Source of the DNA: Serratia rubidaea
Lineage (GTDB): Bacteria; Pseudomonadota; Gammaproteobacteria; Enterobacterales; Enterobacteriaceae
Reading direction: 5' to 3'
DNA length: 64,000 bases
Assembly: GCA_901472405.1 (NCBI GenBank)
Contig: LR590463.1
Span: 1,364,001 to 1,428,000 of the forward strand
This document shows positions 54,302 through 63,221 of this stretch, one piece after another. Below the pieces are notes generated by a model. That model saw only the letters and a list, made by a program, of their open reading frames with translations, was not told where the DNA came from and searched no databases. Position 1 is the stretch's first letter. The number at the start of each line of letters is the position of its first letter. The position numbers and the translations under genes are program-made.

Positions 54302-54780
54302 CGCGGGCCACCAGCGCCGCGATCTGCCGGTCGGAAAATACCTCAATGCCCTGCTGCCGCAGCAGGGCGGCGGTAACGCCGCTGCCGGGCTTGCTTTGGC
54401 CGCTGAAGCTGCCGTCGTAGATCAGCTGGCTGCCGCAGGAGGGGCTGCCGTCGGTCAGCAGTGCAAAGCGGCAGCCGTGACGACGCGCGGTTTCCAGCGC
54501 CAGCTGCGCACCCAGCAGGTAGGGGGGCGGTGACGTCGGCGCCGGTGGTTTCACGCACCTGCGCCCGCTGGGCGAGCACCGCTGCGCCGTCGGCATCGGG
54601 GCTGATTTCCGCCGCCGGACGCGGGGTGGAGAAACCCGCCGCCAGCTCCGGACAACACACCACCAGACGTCCCTCTTGCTGCCAGCGCGTCAGCGCGGCG
54701 TCCAGCAGCGGCTTATCGGAACCGTTATAGCGTACTTTGAAACCGGCCAGGCAGGCGCTGATTAAAATCTTCGGCGACAT
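54228..54780 (-). pseudogene. DUF523-family protein, frameshifted
   Basis: The first frame gives MSPKILISACLAGFKVRYNGSDKP and VVCCPELAAGFSTPRPAAEIS, the DUF523 N-terminus with its conserved Cys residues. Near 54525 the frame changes to continue LETARRHGCRFALLTDGSPSCGSQLIYDGSFSG, then GVTAALLRQQGIEVFSDRQI. Rejoined, about 160-184 residues. The conserved Cys set may bind a metal or cluster. Function unknown. Confidence 0.82.
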
Positions 54781-54902
54781 TCATCTTATCTCTGTGGATC
54801 GTGACGGTTGTGCGGACGACGCGCGTCCGCACGCGCGCTTTTATCCTAACAGAAGCGGTGCGCCGACGCCTAGCGGCGCAGCCGGCTGAGGGGCTGGGTT
54901 AA

Positions 54903-54965
54903 TTAAGCTGGTAAGTTACTAAGTTACTAACTTAGTAACTTAATGGTTTAATGGCTTGTTAACTT
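54903..54965. repeat. AT-rich iterated motifs, cluster C, related to the partition-locus repeats
   Basis: In the 240-bp gap between DUF523 and the amidohydrolase gene. TTAAGCTGGTAAGTTA (54903-54918) matches TTAAGCTGGTAATTTA of cluster A in 15 of 16 positions. It is followed by a perfect odd palindrome (arms AAGTTACTAA and TTAGTAACTT around a C at 54931) and by further TTAACTTGAT-like units. Strikingly AT-rich against a GC-rich setting, with no gene. Candidate second binding site for the ParA/RHH cassette 44 kb away. Confidence 0.55.
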
Positions 54966-54973
54966 GATGGGTT

Positions 54974-55008
54974 GGCAGGCTGCCGGCTTATCAAGCTGGC
55001 AGCCTGCC
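54974..55008 (-). terminator. Hairpin at the 3' end of the amidohydrolase gene
   Basis: A perfect 11-bp inverted repeat (GGCAGGCTGCC arm) around a 13-nt loop lies 16 bp beyond the amidohydrolase stop. The loop can extend the stem (GGCTT/AAGCT, one mismatch). Probably the transcript end, though it also carries the AAGCTGGC core of the neighbouring repeats. Confidence 0.55.
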
Positions 55009-55024
55009 GGGGCGCTGCGGACGC

Positions 55025-56892
55025 TTAAAACGCGAAGCACGAACAGCCGAGCGCGCCCCAGAAGGCCCGGTCGTCAGAGACCGGGACGCCGGCGCCGCGG
55101 GCGATATCGTGCTGGTGCGCGTGCACGCCGCACGGGCCGCAACACTGGTGCGGCGCCGCGGCCAGCCCCACTTTTGCCGCGGCCGGCGGCGCCGAGCGGT
55201 AGTGGCCCGGCACGTTGGTCACCGGCGACCACTCCGGCAGCACCGGAATCGGCGGCGGCGCCAGCGGCGAGAACGGGCCGGCGGCGTACACCACCTTGCC
55301 GTCCACCAGCGTCAGCAGCGACTCGATGCCCTTAATCTGCTCCTCTGCGACGCTGAAGTAGTCCTGCGACAGCACCGCCAGGTCCGCCAGCTGTCCCACC
55401 TTGATCTGGCCTTTTTTCCCCTGCTCGCTGGAGAACCAGGCGCTGCCCTGCGTCCACAGCATCAGCGCGGTGTCGCGATCGAGCCGGTTCTGTTCGTCAT
55501 ACATCTGCATGCCGCCGACGGTGCGGCCGGACACCAGCCAGTACAGCGCCGTCCACGGGTTGTAGCTGGCGACGCGGGTGGCGTCGGTGCCCAGCCCGAC
55601 CGGCAGGTCGGCAGCCAGCATTTTCGCCACCGGCGGCGTCTGTTTGACGGCCTGCTGACCGTAGCGCTCGGCAAAATATTCCCCCTGAAACGCCATCCGG
55701 TGCTGAACCGCAATGCCGCCGCCCAGCGCCTTCACCCGCTCGATATTGCGCTCGGTGATGGTTTCGGCGTGGTCGAACAGCCAGTGCAGGCCGTTAAAGG
55801 GGATCTCGCGGTTCACTTTCTCAAACACGTCGAGCATGCGGCTGATGGACTCATCATAGGTGGCGTGCAGGCGGAACGGCCAGCGGTGCTCCACCAGATG
55901 GCGCACCACCCGCTCCAGCTCCTCCTCGGTGCCCGGCGGCAGATCCGGGCGCGGCTGCAGGAAGTCTTCGAAATCGGCGGCGGAAAACACCAGCATCTCG
56001 CCGGCGCCGTTATGGCGGTAAAAATCGGTGCCCTGGCCCGGCTTGAGCATATCGGTCCACAGCCGGAAATCTTCCAGCTCCTGCTGCGGCCGCTGGGTAA
56101 ACAGGTTATAGGCGATGCGCACCGTCAGCTGCCGTTTTTCATGCAGCTCGGCAACCACCTGATAATCTTCCGGGTAGTTCTGGAAGCCGCCGCCGGCGTC
56201 GATGGCGCTGGTCAGCCCCAGGCGGTTCAGCTCGCGCATAAACTGACGGGTGGAGTTAACCTGCTGCTCCAGCGGCAGCCGCGGCCCTTGGCCAGCGTGG
56301 CGTACAGCAGCATGGCGTTGGGTTTGGCGATCAACATGCCGGTGGGATTGCCGTTGGCGTCACGCTGGATCTCGCCGCCCGGCGGGTTCGGCGTCTCTTT
56401 GGTGTAGCCCGCCACCTTCAGCGCGGCGCGGTTCAGCAGGGCGCGATCGTACAGGTGCAGCACAAACACCGGCGTGTCCGGCGCCGCCTGATTGATCTCA
56501 TCGAGCGTCGGCATGCGGCGCTCGGCAAACTGAAACTCGCTCCAGCCGCCGACTACCCGCACCCACTGCGGGCTGGGGGTGCGCAGCGCCTGTTCCCGCA
56601 GCATGCGCAGCGCGTCGGCCAGCGACGGTACGCCCTCCCAGCGCAGCTCCAGGTTATAGTTCAGGCCGCCGCGGATCAGGTGCAGGTGGGAATCATTGAG
56701 GCCGGGGATCGCCGTATGGCCCTGCAGGTCGATAATCTGCGTGGTGTCATCGGCATGGCGCATCACCTCGCTTTCGCTGCCGACCGCCAGAAACTTGCCG
56801 TCCTTGATCGCCACCGCCTGCGCGGTGGGGTTGGCGCGATCGACGGTGTGGAATTTACCGTTGGTGATAATCAGTGTGGCGTAATGACTCAT
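55025..56892 (-). pseudogene. YtcJ-like amidohydrolase, frameshifted
   Basis: From ATG 56892 the frame gives an amidohydrolase-3 domain (YATLIITNGKFHTVDRANP, metal-binding HLHLIRGGLN in GLNDSHLHLIRG). Near 56275 one base is missing; the second frame continues FMRELNRLGLTSAIDAGGG, HATYDESISRM, LFDHAETITERNIERVKALGGGIAVQHRM and VGLGTDATRVASYNPW. Its C-terminal 60 residues are Cys-rich (CCGPCGVHAHQHD). Total about 622 residues. Metal-dependent hydrolase of unknown amide or cyclic substrate. First in line with the ABM gene (upstream by 20 bp) and YcaC-like gene. Confidence 0.85.
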
Positions 56893-56911
56893 TATCTTCT
56901 CCCGACGTAGG

Positions 56912-57457
56912 TTAATGGCGGGTCAGCCAGTGGTTAAACAGGCGCGTCACAATCGGCATCCAGAGAAACACCACCAGCGCCACGACGCTGGCGTCGTTAA
57001 GCAGGTGGCCGCCGAATGTGCCCTGCAGCCGGGGCAGCAAGGCTCCCCACAGCCACGGCACCAGATGGGTGGACGGAAAAATCACCGCCAGCGTGATCAG
57101 AAACTGCTTCCATTTCGCCGGCGGGCGCACGCGCGGGTCGGGCGGCGTAAACCAGAATTCGGCGCCGGGGCGGATTTCAATATGATCCTCCGCCGCCAGC
57201 AGCGGCGTCACCTGGCGGATATACTCTTCGCGCTGCGGCGAATGCAGCCAGCGATAGAGGTTATCGACGTTATCAAAGCGCACCAGAATGGTGTAGCTCT
57301 GCTCCGCGCCGGCGGGGCGAATCACGTTAACGCCGAGGTGGCCGGTAAATTCGGCGGCGTGCGGCATAATGCGTTTCAGCCAGGCTTCATAGGCCGGCAC
57401 GTTGTCCGGCGTCGGGCGATGGGTAATCACCAGCGTGGCGTGCTGTGGGTGCGGCAT
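56912..57457 (-). CDS. Antibiotic-biosynthesis-monooxygenase (ABM) domain with membrane tail
   Basis: A 181-residue protein. Residues 5-95 are an ABM ferredoxin-like domain (ATLVITHRPTPDNVPAYEAWLKRIMPHAAEFTGHLGVNVIRP in order, YTILVRFDNVDNLYRWLHSPQRE). Residues 115-181 hold two membrane helices (FLITLAVIFPSTHLVPWLWG; ASVVALVVFLWMPIVTRLFNHWL). The ABM domain with two-helix anchor is a recognised but unstudied architecture. Middle gene of the YcaC-ABM-amidohydrolase set. Confidence 0.85.
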   Translation of the reverse strand: MPHPQHATLVITHRPTPDNVPAYEAWLKRIMPHAAEFTGHLGVNVIRPAGAEQSYTILVRFDNVDNLYRWLHSPQREEYIRQVTPLLAAEDHIEIRPGAEFWFTPPDPRVRPPAKWKQFLITLAVIFPSTHLVPWLWGALLPRLQGTFGGHLLNDASVVALVVFLWMPIVTRLFNHWLTRH

Positions 57458-57477
57458 GCGCAGCGTCTCCTGAACAC

Positions 57478-57502
57478 GCTCCCCGGCGCGGCGCCGGGGA
57501 GC
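57478..57502 (-). terminator. Hairpin between YcaC-like and ABM genes
   Basis: A perfect 11-bp stem (GCTCCCCGGCG arm) with a CGG loop in the 54-bp gap, without a T-run. It may mark the end of the YcaC transcript or reduce read-through into the ABM gene. Confidence 0.5.
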
Positions 57503-57511
57503 CGGGTGGGG

Positions 57512-58155
57512 TTACTTCGCCGTGCGCGCCGGCGCGTGGTGCACCATGGTATAAGCGTAGTCGACGCCCATGCCGTAAGCGCCGCTGTGTTCGCGCACCA
57601 GATCCATCACGGCGTCGTAGCTCTCCTTGCGCGCCCAGTCGCGCTGGTACTCCAGCAGCACCTGCTGCCAGGTCACCGGCACCGCGCCGGCCTGCACCAT
57701 ACGATCGATGGCGCGTTCATGGGCGTCCGCCGAGGTGCCGCCGGAGGTGTCGGTGACCACGTACACCTCATAGCCGGCCTCCAGCGCCATCAGCGCCGGA
57801 AGGTCAGGCAGACTTCGGTCCACAGCGCCGAGATCACCAGTTTTTTGCGGCCGGTGGCCTCCACCGCGCGCACAAAGGCGGCGTCTTCCCAGGAGTTCAT
57901 TGAGGTGCGTTCAATCGGCTGGCTGTCCGGATGCACCGCCAGCAGTTCCGGCCAGATATAGCCGCTGAAGCTTTCGGTTTCCACCGAGGTAAACAGGGTC
58001 GGCACGTTGAAAATCTTGCCGGCCTTGGCCAGCGCCACCACGTTATTTTTCAGCTGCTGCCGGTCGATATTGGCGACGCCGAACGCCATCTGCGGCTGGT
58101 GGTCGATAAAAATCAGTGCGGAGTTGGTTGGATCAAGCAATTGAAACTTAGACAT
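57512..58155 (-). pseudogene. YcaC-like isochorismatase-family hydrolase, frameshifted
   Basis: From ATG 58155: FQLLDPTNSALIFIDHQPQMAFGVANID (Asp), TSMNSWEDAAFVRAVEATGRKKLVISALWTEVCL (in order; the Cys nucleophile in WTEVC). At about 57805 one base is missing, then PALMALEAGYEVYVVTDTSGGTSADAHERAIDRMVQAGAVPVTWQQVLLEYQRDW to the end (in order). Length about 214 residues, close to YcaC (208). Substrate unknown. First gene of the set under the divergent LysR. Confidence 0.87.
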
Positions 58156-58297
58156 AATTTACCATCCCAGAGTGAATTACGATTGAAAAAGCTTTTGCTA
58201 TTGCTGTCTGAGAGGCATGGTAGAAAGAGGCGCTGCGCAAAGATAGCGCAGAATTTTTGTCGTCTTGTTAAGTTTTTTTATACGCGGGAGATGGGGT

Positions 58298-59263
58298 GTG
58301 CGACTGAATCTGGAAGCGCTGTTAATTCTTGATGCGCTGGAACGCTACGGCACCTTTGCCGCAGCGGCGGCGCGGCTGTTTAAAACGCCGTCGGCGCTGA
58401 GCTATACGGTGCAAAAGCTGGAGAGCGATCTCGGCGTGACGCTGCTGGACCGCTCCGGCCATCGCGCGCGCTTTACCGACACCGGCAAACTGATGCTGGA
58501 GAAAGGGCGGGTGCTGCTGCGCGCCGCGCAGGATCTGGAGCAGCAGGCGCGCTATGTGGAGAGCGGCTGGGAGAGCGAACTGACCCTCGGCGTTGACGCT
58601 GCGTTTCCGTTTGAGCGCCTGCTGCCGCTGATTGACGACTTCTACCGCCAGCATCCCCATACTCGTTTGCGTTTCAGCCACGAGGTGCTGGCCGGCTGCT
58701 GGGAGTCTCTGCTGCACGGCTGCGCCGATATCGTTATCGGCGCCATCAGCGAGCCGCCCTCGCGCACCGGCTTTGCCTACCGCAAACTGGGCAAGCTGCA
58801 CTATGTCTTCGCCGTGGCGCCGCAGCATCCGCTGTCGGCGGTCGCGGAGCCGTTGACCAGGGAACGGGTTCGCCAGCAGCGTGCGGTAGCGGTGCGCGAT
58901 ACCTCGCGGGTCAATGCGCCGCAGAGCCTGCACCTGCTGGATGAACAGGACACGCTGACGGTGTTCAGTTTCGACGCCAAACTGAAGGCGCAGCTGGCGG
59001 GGCTGGGCTGCGGCTACCTGCCGCTGTCGCTGGCGCAGCCCTATCTGGACAGCGGCGAGCTGGTGGCGAAAAGCGTTGAGGGCGTGAGCCTGAGCAGCGA
59101 CACCTACGTCGGCTGGCGGGAAAACGCCAGCGGACTGGCGGCGCAGTGGTGGCGCGAGCAGCTGCAGGCGCGGCTTGGTGCGGAGAGCGCGCCGGCGGAA
59201 CAGGCCGGCGCAGCGTCAGCGGCGGATTACGCCGGGCGGAAATCCTCGGCGTCGACGTCATAG
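58298..59263 (+). CDS. LysR-family regulator
   Basis: A 321-residue LysR protein from GTG 58298 (MRLNLEALLILDAL, the typical start, with GGGAG upstream). Winged helix through YGTFAAAAARLFKTPSALSYTVQKLE, effector domain from ELTLGVDAAFPFERLL. It is divergent from the YcaC-ABM-amidohydrolase genes across 142 bp and is their probable regulator. The C-terminal 40 residues are low-complexity Ala/Ser-rich and overlap the converging MFS gene by 37 bp. Confidence 0.88.
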   Translation: MRLNLEALLILDALERYGTFAAAAARLFKTPSALSYTVQKLESDLGVTLLDRSGHRARFTDTGKLMLEKGRVLLRAAQDLEQQARYVESGWESELTLGVDAAFPFERLLPLIDDFYRQHPHTRLRFSHEVLAGCWESLLHGCADIVIGAISEPPSRTGFAYRKLGKLHYVFAVAPQHPLSAVAEPLTRERVRQQRAVAVRDTSRVNAPQSLHLLDEQDTLTVFSFDAKLKAQLAGLGCGYLPLSLAQPYLDSGELVAKSVEGVSLSSDTYVGWRENASGLAAQWWREQLQARLGAESAPAEQAGAASAADYAGRKSSASTS

Positions 59264-60700
59264 CCGGCCGGCTCCCAGCGGATGAGCAGCAGGGCGGCCA
59301 GCCCGACCAGCGGCGCCAGGGCGATCACCCAGAACACGCCGGTGCCCAGCGCGGCGGAGAGCACCGGGAACAGGAACAGCGACAGCGTGGAGCTGGCGCG
59401 CATCAGCGTCTGGTTAAAACCGACGCCGACGCCGCGCAGCGAGGTGGGGTAGCTCAGCGAGGCGAAGGTCATGCTGTGCGAACCGGGCCAAAGCCCTGGC
59501 CGAGCAGGAACAGCGCCAGCATGCCGATGGAGAAGGCCGCCTCGCCGCCGCCGTTCGGCAGGCCGACCAGCGCCAGCCCGAGCAGCGCCGCCAGCTGGCA
59601 GGCGTAGCCGAGCAGCGTCATTTTCCAGGCGCCGAAGCGCGGCACCAGCCGCACCGCCAGCAGGCCGCCGACGAAGGCGAACAGCAGGTTCAGCGCCAGC
59701 GACACCAGAATGGTGCTGAGCATCGACTGCGCCAAAAAGGTGGAGAGGATCACCGGCAGGCCGAAGGCGACGGCGTTATAGGCAAAGGAAGAGGCGATGG
59801 CGATGGTGGTCGCCAGCACGGTGCGCCGCAGATACACTCCTTTGAGCAGCTCACCGTAGTTGCGCCAGGCGGCGCGTCTGGCCGGTGCGGCCGGCGTTTG
59901 TTCGGCGTCTGCGGCCACCCGCGCGTGGATATTGTAGGAGCGGCGCAGGATGGCGGCGGCGCCCTGCAGATCGCCCTGATTGGCGGCCCACACCGGCGAT
60001 TCGCTCATATAGCGGCTGCGGACGGCGATAATCAGCAGGGCGGGCACCGCGCCGAAGCCGAGGATCAGCCGCCACAGCCAGTCGGTATGCCCCTCCGGCA
60101 GCACCGCATACAGCAACAGCACCAGCAGGTAGGAGATACTGATCGCCGCATACCAGGTCGGGCACCACATGGCGATGCGCGCCGCCTTGTTGCCGCGGCC
60201 GGACAGGCGGGAGAACTCGGCCAGAAACGCCATGGCGACCGGCAGATCGATGCCGACTCCCAGCCCCATCACAAAGCGCGCGCCGCGAGCACCCACTCAT
60301 TCGGCGCGAAGGCGCAGGCCAGCGCCGCCACCACAAAGAAAAACATATCGGCCATAAACACCCGGTAGCGGCCGATTTTGTCGGTCAGGTAGCCGCCGAT
60401 AAAGGCGCCGATAATCGCGCCGAAGGTAATGGCCGAGGCCACCAGCCCGGTGCCGGTGGGGGAAAGGTTGAACTCGCGCGCCACATCCTTGATGCCGAAC
60501 GCCAGCGCGCCCAGATCGTACGCGTCGAGAAATACGCCGCCGAGCGCGATGGCGACCACGATGCGCGCATCGCTGCGCCTGGCCGCGCCGCTGTTGACCA
60601 GCCGTGAGACGTCGGCGGCGCTGCGGATGGTGACGCTGGCCGCGTCGGCGTTCCCTGCATAAGAAGGTGCGGCAGAGGGGGCCGCGATGTCTGTCGTCAT
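59227..60700 (-). pseudogene. MFS transporter, sugar-porter-like, frameshifted
   Basis: Three pieces join into one MFS protein of about 491 residues: N-terminal (VVAIALGGVFLDAYDLGALAFGIKDV, GAFIGGYLTDKIGRYRVF, the GRYR loop of sugar porters), then after about 60290 the middle (MGLGVGIDLPVAMAFLAEFS, GFGAVPALLIIAVRSRYMSESPVW) and after about 59470 the end (SLSYPTSLRGVGVGFNQTLMR). PESPRW-like SESPVW after segment 6 supports the sugar-porter/MHS type. Substrate unknown, possibly an aromatic or organic acid. Confidence 0.8.
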
Positions 60701-60844
60701 AATAATAATTTTCTGATAGGCAAAGCGTCGAGCTTAGCGGCGCGCGCGCGGGAAAAACCAATGCTTTCTGGTTATAAGCATACAACCGGAAGTTGTTGAA
60801 AAATCATCATGTTAAATAATATTTAACCGTTGTTTCCGCAGGGA

Positions 60845-61887
60845 TTAATCAAAGCGGATCACCGCCTTGATCGCCTCACCGCGCTGGGCGGCGGCCAGCG
60901 CCTGATTGATGGCCGCAAACGGGTAAAAACGCAGCAGGCGCTCAAAGGGAAAGCGGCCGTTGCGCCACTGTTCGATCAGGTAGGGAATAAACTGTTGCGG
61001 GACGGCATCACCCTGAATCACGCTGAGAATGCGCCGATCGTGAGAAAATTTCACCACGCCGCCGCCGGTCAGCAGCGCCAGCGTACCGCCGCGCCGCAGC
61101 CGCCGCCATGCCGCCTGAATCAGACCGTGTTCACCGGTGGTGTCGATCACCGCATCTAGCACGGGCAGCTGCGCAATCTGCCGCGCATCGCTCAGCGTCT
61201 GCGTGGCCCCCAGTTCACCGGCGCAGCGCAGACGCGTTTCCAGACGATCCAGCGCCACGATGGCGTCGGCGTTGCGTAGTTTGGCCGCCATCACCGCCGC
61301 CAGGCCGACGGCGCCGACGCGAGCACCAGCAGCCGCTCGCCGGCCTGCAGGTTCAGCGCGTTGAGCACCGTTCCGGCGCCGGTTTGCAGCCCGCAGCCGA
61401 GCGGCGCCAGGGTAGCCAGCGGCAGGTCGTCGGCCACCCGCACCAGATTGCGCTCGCTGGCCAGCGCGTGGGTGGCGAACGCCGACTGGCCGAAGAAGTG
61501 GCCGCGCAGCGGCGGCAGATAGCCGCTGCTGCCATCCAGCCGCTGAAAGTCGAAGTTAAGCTGCCAGAAGTGCTCGCAGCCGGCCGGATGGCGGCGGAGG
61601 CAGGCGGCGCAGCGGCCGCAGGACTGGAAGGAGAGCACCACCGCATCGCCGGGCTGCACCGCGCGCACCGCGCTGCCGACGCGTTCGACGATGCCGGCGC
61701 CCTCGTGGCCGAGGATCGCGCCGGCGGCGACGCCGCTGCGGCAGCTGAGATCGGTATGGCAGATGCCGCAGCCGGCCAGACGCACTACGACCTCGTCCAC
61801 CCGCGGCGGCCGCAGGCGCAGGGGCGCAAAGCGTAAGTCGCCGCCCGGTGAGGTGGTTACGGCGGCGCAGCGTTTTCCGGTCATCAA
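60845..61887 (-). pseudogene. Zinc-dependent alcohol dehydrogenase, frameshifted
   Basis: From ATG 61887: GCGICHTDLSCRSGV and LGHEGAGIVERVG at the catalytic zinc, the structural-zinc loop CGRCAACLRRHPAGC, LGCGLQTGAGTVLNAL before the Rossmann fold. At about 61310 a base is missing; then VMAAKLRNADAIVALDRLE through GGTLALLTGGG to the stop. About 347 residues. The pattern is that of aryl-alcohol (benzyl-alcohol) dehydrogenases. Stand-alone gene, divergent from the desaturase gene. Confidence 0.85.
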
Positions 61888-62030
61888 GCCTCCGCTGGCG
61901 TTGGCGTGCAGCGGTAAGTATAGCCCTTGCCGCTACGCCGGTTTTTCGCTGAGCTTTGCCATTTTCGTTATTTGGTGCGCCGATTCGCCTCGCCGATACT
62001 GGGTGAAATTTTTCACTGCGAGTCGTCAGC

Positions 62031-63068
62031 ATGTCCAAATCCGCCGGTCACAGTCACTATCTGCACGCCCGTCAGCGCCGCTGGATCCGGCGGCTGCGCC
62101 GACAGTGGTGGTGGCGGCTGGAGTTGCCCACCTGGGGCGTGATCGCGCTGGTGTACGGCGGCTGGTTCCTGACGGCGGCGGGCTGGCGCGTGCTGGGGCC
62201 GTGGCTGGCGACGCCGCTGCTGATCCTGTTCACCACCGGCTATCTGTCGCTGCAGCATGAGCTGATTCACGGCCACCCCACGCGCTGGCCGCGGCTGAAC
62301 CAGCTGTTCGGCCTGCTGCCGCTGGCGGTGTGGTACCCCTATGGCCTGTACCGCGACAGCCACCTGCGCCATCACCGTAACCCGCACCTCACCGATCCCC
62401 AGCGCGACCCGGAAAGCTACTATTTCACCCGGGCGCAGTGGCGGCGTTTTCCCCGGCTGCTGCCGCGGCTGACGGCGCTGCGCAACTGCCTGCCGGGGCG
62501 GATGCTGCTGTCGCCGCTGTGGGATATCGCCCTGCTGGCGGCCGGTGCGCTGCGGCGCATAGCGGCGGGCGACCGGCGCGCGCTGGCGATGTGGCTGCTG
62601 CACGGCGCGCTGCTGGCGTGGCTGCTGTTGTGGCTGCAGCGGCAGGGGATTGCGCCGTGGTTTTATCTGCTGCTGGTCAGCTATCCAGCGCTGGCGATCG
62701 GCAAGATCCGTTCCTTTTACGAGCATCGCGCCGAGCATGAGGCGGCGGCGCGCTCGGTGCTGAACGAGGCTGCCTGGCCCTGGCGGCTGCTTTTTCTCAA
62801 TCTGAACTATCATTTAGTACATCACGATTTACCCGGGCTGCCGTGGTACGGCCTGCGCAAGGTCTATCTGGCCGAACGCGACGCCTACCGGCAACGCAGC
62901 CAGGGGTTTGTGGTGCCGGGGTACGGCAGTTGGTTTAAACGACATGCCGTCACGCCGGTCGACGTCGGCGTACATCCGTTTCTGGCGGGCGACGGCGGTA
63001 AGGGGAACCAGAACGCCGCCGACGCTACGGCGGCAATCTTTATCACGCGCTGGAAGCGCGTTTTATAG
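62031..63068 (+). CDS. Membrane fatty-acid desaturase family protein
   Basis: A 345-residue membrane protein with the three histidine boxes of the integral di-iron desaturase family: HELIHGH (76-82), HLRHH (111-115) and HLVHH (261-265), and about four membrane segments between. The last 30 residues (after YGSWFKRHAVTP) are not conserved-looking, and the stop codon lies in the left terminus of the ERIC repeat, so the original C-terminus may have been changed by the insertion. Substrate could be a fatty acyl chain or a carotenoid/sterol-like lipid. Confidence 0.88.
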   Translation: MSKSAGHSHYLHARQRRWIRRLRRQWWWRLELPTWGVIALVYGGWFLTAAGWRVLGPWLATPLLILFTTGYLSLQHELIHGHPTRWPRLNQLFGLLPLAVWYPYGLYRDSHLRHHRNPHLTDPQRDPESYYFTRAQWRRFPRLLPRLTALRNCLPGRMLLSPLWDIALLAAGALRRIAAGDRRALAMWLLHGALLAWLLLWLQRQGIAPWFYLLLVSYPALAIGKIRSFYEHRAEHEAAARSVLNEAAWPWRLLFLNLNYHLVHHDLPGLPWYGLRKVYLAERDAYRQRSQGFVVPGYGSWFKRHAVTPVDVGVHPFLAGDGGKGNQNAADATAAIFITRWKRVL

Positions 63069-63190
63069 CCTAAATAATTCGAGTTGCAGGAAGGCGGCAA
63101 GGGAAGGAATCCCGATGAGCTTACTCTGGTAAGTGATTCGGGTGACTGAGCGCAGCCAACGCACCTGCGGCTTGAAGTATGACGGGTAGA
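63064..63190 (+). repeat. ERIC element (about 127 bp)
   Basis: Recognisable enterobacterial repetitive intergenic consensus: left end CCTAAATAATTCGAGTTGC, central GAGCTTACTCTGGTAAGTGA, right end GCTTGAAGTATGACGGGTA. These imperfect palindromic elements are non-coding and numerous in Enterobacterales. Here it starts at the desaturase stop codon and ends about 32 bp before the osmF ATG. Confidence 0.92.
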
Positions 63191-63221
63191 GCGGTATTTA
63201 TAAAACCAAGAGGACGACACC

